From: JBBCJM01 sp037190175
GTDB taxonomy: Bacteria; Pseudomonadota; Alphaproteobacteria; Rhodobacterales; Rhodobacteraceae
Length of the DNA: 12,908 nt
Assembly: GCA_037190175.1 (NCBI GenBank)
Contig: JBBCJM010000245.1
Coordinates: forward strand, 1 to 12,908
Direction: 5' to 3'
Made by a program: the position numbers and the translations under genes. Shown one piece after another: positions 6,348-12,908 of this stretch; position 1 is the stretch's first letter; every line of letters begins with the position of its first letter. The notes beneath the pieces are model-generated. The model ran no database searches. It worked only from the letters and a program-made list of their open reading frames with translations, and was not told the origin of the DNA.

Positions 6348-6611
6348 ATGACAAACGAGGTTCGCCAGACACGTGAGTTCATCGAGTGGCTCGCAGGACT
6401 TCGTGACAAGCGGGCGGCGGAGCGCATCTCCCAAGGGATCGTCCGTCTTCAGGCCGGCCTGTTCGGAGACGCCAAGTTCTTCGACGGGATCGGTGAGCTT
6501 CGGATCGACCACGGCCCCGGCTATCGGGTGTATTTCTGCCGCCGCGGCGGGGACAAGTCGTCGCAGTCGCGCGACATCAAAAGGGCCATCGCCATGGCCA
6601 AGGAGGTCTGA
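6348..6611 (+). CDS. RelE/ParE-superfamily toxin of the HI1419 (HigB-like) killer family, internally shortened
   Basis: This 87-aa protein resembles the addiction-module killer proteins typified by H. influenzae HI1419. Recognisable blocks are the N-terminal EVRQTREFIEWLAGLRDKRA (4-23), the FFDGIGELRIDHGPGYRVYF core (44-63) and the C-terminal GGDKSSQSRDIKRAIAMAKE (67-86). In relatives a hydrophobic strand of about ten residues (an RG-x-VLLLC-like stretch) normally lies between YRVYF and GGDKSSQ. Here only CRR is left, which looks like an in-frame deletion near 6537-6550. A GTG at 6330 would add six residues, but ATG 6348 fits the family N-terminus and the predicted transcription start. No Shine-Dalgarno precedes it, so translation may be leaderless. 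Whether the shortened fold is still toxic is unknown. Confidence 0.82.
   Translation: MTNEVRQTREFIEWLAGLRDKRAAERISQGIVRLQAGLFGDAKFFDGIGELRIDHGPGYRVYFCRRGGDKSSQSRDIKRAIAMAKEV
6601..6606 (+). promoter_or_regulatory. Consensus Shine-Dalgarno for the second antitoxin
   Basis: AGGAGG lies inside the last codons of the toxin gene, 5 bases before the antitoxin ATG at 6612. It contrasts with the toxin, which has no visible Shine-Dalgarno. Confidence 0.75.
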
Positions 6612-6905
6612 ATGCCCCTGGAGACCTTCCCCTTCGACGCCACCGAATACCTTGGCAGTCCCGAAGCCCAGGCCGAGCTTCTGGCCGATGCCTTTGAAAC
6701 CGGCGACGCCGGCTATATCGCCCATGCCATCGGTGTGGTCGCTCGCGCGCAAGGCATGAGCAGGGTGGCCCAGGACGCCGGGCTGAGCCGGGAGGCGCTC
6801 TACAAGGCGCTGAGTCCCACAGGCAACCCCACCCTCTCCACGCTGCTGGGCGTGCTGAAGGCGCTGAACGTCAGGCTGGACGTGACGCCGCTTCCGGCCG
6901 AGTGA
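6612..6905 (+). CDS. Addiction-module antidote protein, HI1420/HigA-like HTH antitoxin
   Basis: This 97-aa protein belongs to the putative antidote family paired with HI1419-type toxins. The N-terminal part has the family's FDATEYLGSPEAQAELLADAFETGDAGYI pattern (about 8-36). A helix-turn-helix follows (RVAQDAGLSREALYKALS, 51-68) and then NPTLSTLLGVLKALNVRL (72-89), both hallmarks of these antitoxins. The ATG abuts the toxin stop with no gap and has a consensus AGGAGG five bases upstream. It appears complete, in contrast to the shortened toxin. It would neutralise the toxin and repress the promoter at 6301-6346. The product is nearest to HigA but is a different subfamily from the higA at 5910. 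Confidence 0.92.
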   Translation: MPLETFPFDATEYLGSPEAQAELLADAFETGDAGYIAHAIGVVARAQGMSRVAQDAGLSREALYKALSPTGNPTLSTLLGVLKALNVRLDVTPLPAE

Positions 6906-6911
6906 GGGGGT

Positions 6912-6930
6912 GGTGGGCGGATCGCCCACC
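6912..6930. terminator. Hairpin between convergent genes (possible bidirectional terminator or repeat)
   Basis: GGTGGGC (6912-6918) and GCCCACC (6924-6930) form a 7-bp stem with a 5-base loop. It sits between the antitoxin stop (6905) and the der stop (6931), so it lies downstream of both converging genes. No clear T run follows on either strand, so it may act as a simple end hairpin. GGGTGGGC-type hairpins are, from memory, common as dispersed repeats in related genomes. Confidence 0.5.
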
Positions 6931-8397
<1,467 letters not shown>

Positions 8398-8443
8398 GAT
8401 GCAGGCTCCGGACTGGAAACAAGCCCCATAGCGCAGGCCGGCG

Positions 8444-9790
8444 TCAGCGGAAAGCGTGAAGTTGCCCGTTCTTGCCCACCACGAACATCAGCCCCTGCGC
8501 GAAGGCCGGCGCCGCGGCAGCCCCCCCGGGGATCGCCACGCCCCCCAGCGCCTGCCCGTCCACCGGGTTGAAGAAGCGCATCTCGCCGTCGCCCGAGACC
8601 ACCACCAGCCGCCCGCCCGCCAGCACGGGGCCGTAATGCGCGGTGATCTCCTGCCGGCGGCGGTCGCGCGCGGCGGCGTAATAGGGCATCGCGACCGACC
8701 AGATGACGTCGCCCGTGGCCGCGTCCAGCCGCACCAGCCGCGCCTCGTCGTTGACCAGGAAGACCGAGTTGCCCGCCGGCAGCACCGGGGCCACCGCGCC
8801 CTCGGTCGCCGACCAGACCCGCTGCCCGGTCTCGGTGTTCAGCGCCAGCGCCCGGCCGGCCTGGCTGGCGATATAGGTGACGTTGCCGGCCACCACCGGA
8901 TCGCCGGTGATGTCCGAGAGCCGCGCGGCATAGGCCCGGCCGCGCCGCTGCCCGGCCACGTCGGCGACCCAGGTGCGCGTGCCGTCGGCCTTCTGCGCCG
9001 CCACCACCTCGCCGCTGGCGAAGGGGATGACGACCGTATTGCCCGCCAGCGCCGGCGAGGCGGCCCCCAGCACCCCGGCCGCGGTGGGGGTGGCGGGCAG
9101 CTGCCATTCCACCCGGCCGTTGTCGGCGCGCAGGGCCCAGGCGGTGCCGTCGCGCGAGACGGCGAAGACCATCCCGCCCTCCACCGCAGGCGCCCCGGCC
9201 GCCGCCGCGTCCATCCGCTGGCGCCAGATCACGGCGCCGGAGGCGGGGTCGATCGCCACCACCTCGCCATAGCCCGTGGTGGCGAAGAGCCGGCCGTCGC
9301 CATGCGCCAGACCGCCGCCCGAGACCGGGCTCGCGTCCCGCCCGGGGGCCAGATCCGCGCTCCACCCCGCCGCGCCGGTCAGGCTGACCGCGGTCACCCG
9401 CGCCTGCGCGTCCATGGCGAAGACCCGGCCGCCCGCCACCACCGGCTGGGCGGTGATCCGCTGCCGGCGGCCGTCGCCGGCGCCGATCGACACGCTCCAG
9501 ACCCGCTGCGGCGCGCCCGACAGCGCCACATGCGGCGCCAGGTGGCGGGCATTGCCGCCGCGCTGCGGCCAGTCGGCCACCGATTGCGGGGCGGGCAGCG
9601 CGATGGGCTCGGCCCGGTTCAGGATGCGGCCGGTGGCGTCGGTGGGCCGCGGCTGCCCCTCCACCGGGATCGGGGCGTCCAGCGGCGCGCGGGGGTCGAA
9701 CCGCTCGCCCGGCAGGATCAGTTCGCGCTCGCCGCAGCCGGCCAGCGCCAGCATGGAGACCAGCGCCAGCGCGCCCCGCTTGGTGGTCAT
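8444..9790 (-). CDS. PQQ-like beta-propeller lipoprotein, BamB-like
   Basis: This is a predicted outer-membrane lipoprotein of 448 aa. The N-terminus MTTKRGALALVSMLALAGC is a lipoprotein signal peptide with lipobox LAGC (16-19) and lipidated Cys19. The rest has repeating PQQ-type blades, for example GRVFAMDAQARVTAVSLTGAAGWS, VVAIDPASGAVIWRQRM and LVRLDAATGDVIWSVAM. In E. coli, BamB scaffolds the BAM complex that inserts beta-barrel proteins; this one has the same fold, lipidation and place between yfgM and der. ATG 9790 was chosen because it begins the signal peptide directly and has GGAGG upstream. A GTG at 9829 or an ATG at 9817 would add a hydrophilic leader in front. BamB function is inferred from fold and synteny. 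Confidence 0.88.
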   Translation of the reverse strand: MTTKRGALALVSMLALAGCGERELILPGERFDPRAPLDAPIPVEGQPRPTDATGRILNRAEPIALPAPQSVADWPQRGGNARHLAPHVALSGAPQRVWSVSIGAGDGRRQRITAQPVVAGGRVFAMDAQARVTAVSLTGAAGWSADLAPGRDASPVSGGGLAHGDGRLFATTGYGEVVAIDPASGAVIWRQRMDAAAAGAPAVEGGMVFAVSRDGTAWALRADNGRVEWQLPATPTAAGVLGAASPALAGNTVVIPFASGEVVAAQKADGTRTWVADVAGQRRGRAYAARLSDITGDPVVAGNVTYIASQAGRALALNTETGQRVWSATEGAVAPVLPAGNSVFLVNDEARLVRLDAATGDVIWSVAMPYYAAARDRRRQEITAHYGPVLAGGRLVVVSGDGEMRFFNPVDGQALGGVAIPGGAAAAPAFAQGLMFVVGKNGQLHAFR

Positions 9791-9821
9791 GCCCTGCCCG
9801 CCTCCGTTCCGCTGCATCGCC

Positions 9822-10469
9822 TCAGGCACCGTTACCCCCCGGCGCCACGGCGTCGATGGCCTGCTGGGCGCGGCGGCGCTGGCCGGCGGTGGCCTGCTGG
9901 TCCTCGGTCAGGGCGCGCAGCCGGGCCACACCCGCCTCGGTCTCGCCCGCCTCGATCTCGACATAGGCCAGAAGCTCCAGCGCCAGCGGGCGGAAGGGCC
10001 GGCCGGGCACGGCCAGCGGCTCCAGCGCCGCGCGCCGCTCGGCCACGGGCACCTCGGCGCCCGCCACGGTGACGCGGCGCAGCACCGCCAGATCGCGCCA
10101 GGCCGCGGGCAGGCTCGCGTCGGCCGCCACCCGGTCCAGCGCGGCCAGCGTGGCCGCGCGGTCCTCGGCCGGGTCCGAGGCCAGCAGCAGGTTCAGCACC
10201 GCCGCCCGCTCCCCGCCGGCCGGAATGCCCGCCAGCGCCGCCCGCCGCGCCGCCGGATCGGGCGCCTCCAGCGCGGCGAAGACCGCATCGCCGAACAGCC
10301 GCGCCTCGGCGGTGCGGCGCGACTTCTGCCACTCGGTCCAGGCGGTGCCGCCCACGACCAGCGCCACCAGCAGGCCGGCGATCCAGCCATAGCGGCGGAA
10401 CAGCAGGAACAGCCGGTCGCGGCGGACCTCCTCGGTTACCTCGTCGATGAAGCTGTCGGAGTTGCTCAC
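9822..10469 (-). CDS. YfgM-like membrane-anchored tetratricopeptide protein
   Basis: This inner-membrane protein of 215 aa has a cytoplasmic N-terminus (SFIDEVTEEVRRDRLFLLFRRYG), one membrane helix (about 28-44, GWIAGLLVALVVGGTAW) and an Ala- and Arg-rich helical periplasmic part resembling TPR repeats. E. coli YfgM has this layout, contacts SecYEG and PpiD, and precedes bamB and der just as here. The start is GTG 10469, with AGGGGGA upstream and a family-like N-terminus. Translation from earlier in the open frame would add a low-quality sequence out of the intergenic region. The function is inferred from topology and synteny; sequence identity to YfgM may be low. Confidence 0.85.
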   Translation of the reverse strand: MSNSDSFIDEVTEEVRRDRLFLLFRRYGWIAGLLVALVVGGTAWTEWQKSRRTAEARLFGDAVFAALEAPDPAARRAALAGIPAGGERAAVLNLLLASDPAEDRAATLAALDRVAADASLPAAWRDLAVLRRVTVAGAEVPVAERRAALEPLAVPGRPFRPLALELLAYVEIEAGETEAGVARLRALTEDQQATAGQRRRAQQAIDAVAPGGNGA

Positions 10470-10497
10470 GCCGCCGTCCCCCTGCCTTGCGGCCCGT

Positions 10498-10525
10498 CTT
10501 ACACGGCAACAAGAGCCCTTGCCAA
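10498..10525 (-). promoter_or_regulatory. Candidate promoter of the yfgM-bamB-der operon
   Basis: On the minus strand, TTGGCA (10520-10525, 5/6 to the -35) is followed after 16 bases by TGTAAG (10498-10503, 4/6 to the -10). The start point would fall near 10491, about 22 bases before the GTG of the YfgM-like gene. Judged by eye only. Confidence 0.4.
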
Positions 10526-10763
10526 GCCCCGCCCCCCGATCCGGCAGACCGCCGCCGTCCCTCGCACGAAACGGGAAGCCCGACCTGCTTTCTTTGGTGT
10601 TCCAAATATCCCGGGGTCCGGGGCAGCGCCCCGGGGCTCTCCGCCAGAACCACGTCTGACAAATAGCCGGCGGGGGGGGTCCAAGGGGGGCGGCAGCCCC
10701 CCTTGCCGGGCCCAACGCCCGCAGGCCGCAAGGCCGAGGGGGGCGGGAGGCCCCCGGCCCCGG
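10526..10763. repeat. Hairpin-rich intergenic region between the Atm1-like gene and yfgM
   Basis: No gene is supported here. I see TTTGG-TGTT-CCAAA (10593-10606), CCGGGGC-AGC-GCCCCGG (10618-10634), the strong 10-bp stem CAAGGGGGGC-GGCA-GCCCCCCTTG (10682-10705) and GGGGGC-GGGAG-GCCCCC (10739-10755). The last two lie just downstream of the Atm1-like stop on the minus strand and may end its transcript, but no T run follows. The blocks resemble dispersed intergenic repeats known from Rhodobacteraceae genomes, a similarity judged from memory. Confidence 0.55.
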
Positions 10764-12578
10764 TCAGGCCGCCTCCGCCTCTTCCGCCGACTGCGCCGCC
10801 CACATCGCGGCATAGCGCCCGCCGCGGGCCACCAGCGCCTCGTGCGGGCCCTCCTCGACCACGCGCCCCGCCTCCAGCACCACGATGCGGTCGGCGTCGG
10901 CGATGGTGGACAGCCGGTGCGCGATCACGATCCCCGTGCGGCCCTGCCCCATCTCGCGCAGGCTTTCCTGGATGTCGCGCTCGGTCTGGGTGTCCAGCGC
11001 CGAGGTCGCCTCGTCCAGAAGCAGGATCGGCGGGTTCTTCAGCAGCGTCCGCGCGATCCCCACCCGCTGCTTCTCGCCGCCCGAAAGCTTCAGCCCGCGC
11101 TCGCCCACCACGGTGTCATAGCCCTCGGGCAGCGCAGCGATGAAGTCGTGGATGCGGGCGGCCCGCGCCGCCGCCACGATCTCGGCCTGGCTGGCCCCCG
11201 CGCGGCCATAGCCGATGTTGTAGCCGATGGTGTCGTTGAAGAGCACGGTGTCCTGCGGCACCACCCCGATGCCCCCGTGGATCGAGCCCTGCGTCACCTC
11301 GCGCAGGTCCTGCCCGTCGATGCGGATAGCGCCCCCGGTCACGTCGTAGAACCGGAACAGGAGCCGCCCGATGGTCGACTTGCCCGAGCCCGAGGGGCCG
11401 ACCAGCGCCACCCTTTCCCCCGCGCCCACCCGGATCGAGATCCCCTTCAGGATCGCCCGTGCGGGGTCATAGCCGAACTCCACCCGGTCGAAGACCACCT
11501 CGCCGCCCGCGATGCGCAGGGGGGCCGCGCCCGGGCGGTCGGTCACCTCGGGCGGCTGCCCCAGCAGCCCGAACATCTCGGCCATGTCGACCAGCGCCTG
11601 GCGGATCTCGCGATAGACCGTGCCGAGGAAATTGAGCGGCATGGTGATCTGGATCATGTAGGCGTTGACCATCACGAAATCGCCCACGGTCAGCTGCCCC
11701 GCCGCGACCCCGCGCGCCGCCATCACCATCACGATCACCAGCCCCGCGGTGATCAGCAGCGCCTGGCCCAGGTTCAGGAGCGAGAGCGTGAGCCCGGTTT
11801 TGACCGCCGCCGCCTCGTAGCGTTCCATCGCCGCGTCATAGCGCGCGGCCTCGCGCGCCTCGGCGTCGAAATACTTCACCGTCTCGAAGTTCAGCAGGCT
11901 GTCGATGGCCTTCTGGTTGGCGTCGGTATCCTGTTCGTTCATCTCCTGCCGGATCTTCACCCGCCATTCGGTGACCCGGAAGGTGAAGGCGACGTAGAGC
12001 AGGATGGTGCCCGCCACCACCGCCGAATAGACCCAGCCGAAGGCGAAGGCGAAGATGCCGATGATCAGCCCCAGTTCCAGCACCAGGGGCCCGATCGAGA
12101 ACAGGAGGAAGCGCAGCAGGAAATCGACGCCCTTGATCCCCCGCTCGATCACCCGCGAGAGCGCGCCGGTCTTGCGGGTGATGTGATAGCGCAGCGACAG
12201 GCGGTGGATATGGGTGAAGGTCTCCAGCGCCAGCCGCCGCAGCGCCCGCTGCCCCACCCGCACGAAAAGCGCGTCGCGCAGTTCTTGGAAGCCGATGGTG
12301 CCCAGCCGGGCCAGGCCATAGGCCACGGTCAGCCCCACCGCGCCCAGGGCCAGGAAGGTGCCGGCATCCGGCGCCTCGCCCGCCAGCGCGTCCACCGCCT
12401 GCTTGTAGAGGAAGGGGGTGCCGACCGAGACCACCTTGGCCGCCAGCAGCATCAGCATGGCGCCCAGCACCCGCCGCTTCACCCAGCCCTCGCCCGGCGG
12501 CCAGAGATAGGGCGCCACCCGGCCGATGGTCTGCCAGCCCGAGGCGGGTTTCGTCTGAACGTCCGTGGTCTCCGCCAT
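10764..12578 (-). CDS. Atm1-type ABC exporter (heavy-metal/glutathione-linked, ABCB7 family)
   Basis: This half-transporter of 604 aa fuses a membrane domain (about 36-330) to an ATPase domain (about 358-590) and should act as a homodimer in the inner membrane. The motif NFETVKYF (230-237) and the helix SRVIERGIKGVDFLLRF are typical of the Atm1/ABCB7/HMT1 family, which moves glutathione persulfides or metal-glutathione adducts. R206, R210, N269, Q272 and R323 fall at positions I recall as glutathione contacts in Novosphingobium Atm1. ATPase motifs are Walker A GPSGSGKST (394-402), Q-loop PQD (441-443), signature LSGGEKQR (498-505), Walker B ILLLDEATSALD (518-529) and H554. ATG 12578 is preceded by GAAAGGGCAGG. 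It lies 64 bases after the LysM gene and could be cotranscribed with it. Confidence 0.92.
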   Translation of the reverse strand: MAETTDVQTKPASGWQTIGRVAPYLWPPGEGWVKRRVLGAMLMLLAAKVVSVGTPFLYKQAVDALAGEAPDAGTFLALGAVGLTVAYGLARLGTIGFQELRDALFVRVGQRALRRLALETFTHIHRLSLRYHITRKTGALSRVIERGIKGVDFLLRFLLFSIGPLVLELGLIIGIFAFAFGWVYSAVVAGTILLYVAFTFRVTEWRVKIRQEMNEQDTDANQKAIDSLLNFETVKYFDAEAREAARYDAAMERYEAAAVKTGLTLSLLNLGQALLITAGLVIVMVMAARGVAAGQLTVGDFVMVNAYMIQITMPLNFLGTVYREIRQALVDMAEMFGLLGQPPEVTDRPGAAPLRIAGGEVVFDRVEFGYDPARAILKGISIRVGAGERVALVGPSGSGKSTIGRLLFRFYDVTGGAIRIDGQDLREVTQGSIHGGIGVVPQDTVLFNDTIGYNIGYGRAGASQAEIVAAARAARIHDFIAALPEGYDTVVGERGLKLSGGEKQRVGIARTLLKNPPILLLDEATSALDTQTERDIQESLREMGQGRTGIVIAHRLSTIADADRIVVLEAGRVVEEGPHEALVARGGRYAAMWAAQSAEEAEAA

Positions 12579-12642
12579 CGCCTGCCCTTTCCGGTCGGTC
12601 CGCCCTAGGTAGTGTCCGGGCGGCGGAATGGCCAGAGGGGGC

Positions 12643-12908
12643 TCAGCGGCCGGGCGCGGGCAGGTCGGGCAAGGTGAAGATCTGCCCGGGATAGATCAGG
12701 TCGGGGTTGCGGATCTGGCCGCGGTTGGCCTCGAACACCTGCACGTAGAGGATCCCCTCGCCATAGCGCCCCCGGGCGATGCCCCAGAGCGTATAGCCCG
12801 GCTGCACGGTGATGGTGACCGGCGCCTCGGGCGCCTCCGGCGCCGGGCCGGCAGCGGGCGCGGCGGGGGCCCCGGGGGCTCCCGCGGTTGCGGCCGGGCT
12901 CTCGGGCG
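12643..12908 (-). CDS. LysM peptidoglycan-binding domain protein (5' partial)
   Basis: This is the last 87 residues of a minus-strand gene that begins beyond the right edge. After an Ala-Pro-rich linker (about residues 1-30 of the visible part) comes one LysM domain: VTITVQPGYTLWGIAR, then RYGEGILYVQVFEANRGQI, then IRNPDLIYPGQIFTLP. The short tail DLPAPGR ends at a TGA at 12643. LysM domains bind peptidoglycan, and the C-terminal placement with Ala/Pro linker is common in alphaproteobacterial envelope proteins of the YgaU/LysM type. The N-terminal half, and so any signal peptide or second domain, is outside the window. Confidence 0.9.
   Translation of the reverse strand, partial: PESPAATAGAPGAPAAPAAGPAPEAPEAPVTITVQPGYTLWGIARGRYGEGILYVQVFEANRGQIRNPDLIYPGQIFTLPDLPAPGR

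Noticed and set aside
9791..9829. GTG 9829 or ATG 9817 as the start of the BamB-like gene
   Set aside because: They would place a polar leader before the signal peptide; ATG 9790 gives a standard lipoprotein signal and has a GGAGG upstream.
9276..12608. Very long plus-strand open frame (1110 codons) antisense to the BamB-like, YfgM-like and Atm1-like genes
   Set aside because: It is a shadow of high-GC genes on the minus strand. It crosses several well-supported genes and an intergenic hairpin region, is rich in R, P, G and H, and shows no domain.

Overview
The window looks like a high-GC alphaproteobacterial chromosome, most likely Rhodobacterales/Paracoccaceae. This is inferred from very high GC, GTG/TTG starts, dense ATGA/GTGA overlaps, and the style of the Tat, Der and Atm1-like proteins. 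No rRNA, tRNA, CRISPR array, transposase or phage gene was seen.

Layout. (1) 2-2450, plus strand: the end of a peptide/nickel (Opp/Dpp-type) ABC importer operon, with the C-terminus of a DppD-like ATPase, a complete DppF-like ATPase and a DppB-like permease, joined by 4-base stop/start overlaps. (2) 2466-5029, minus strand: tatA-tatB-tatC followed by a DUF815-type AAA ATPase whose start overlaps the tatC stop. (3) 5135-6930, plus strand: an accessory pocket. It holds a short HTH regulator that appears to have lost its WYL sensor domain, with a perfect 9+9 dyad in front of it; a higBA toxin-antitoxin pair with two mirrored operator-like sites; and a second pair of the HI1419/HI1420 (RelE-like/HigA-like) type. 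In the second pair the toxin lacks a core stretch and may be leaderless, while the antitoxin has a consensus Shine-Dalgarno. (4) 6931-10525, minus strand: yfgM-like, bamB-like and der, in the same order as enterobacterial yfgM-bamB-der. (5) 10526-10763: an intergenic stretch rich in hairpins. (6) 10764-12908, minus strand: an Atm1-type ABC exporter and the C-terminus of a LysM protein that continues outside the window.

How the genes work together. Tat exports folded proteins. YfgM, BamB and Der link envelope assembly and ribosome biogenesis. The Opp operon imports peptides, and Atm1 probably exports a glutathione-linked sulfur species or metal conjugates. The two TA cassettes and the truncated regulator sit between the conserved tat and der operons and are the only clearly accessory part. 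No wholly new system is evident. The most unusual item is the second TA pair, with its shortened toxin and asymmetric translation signals.
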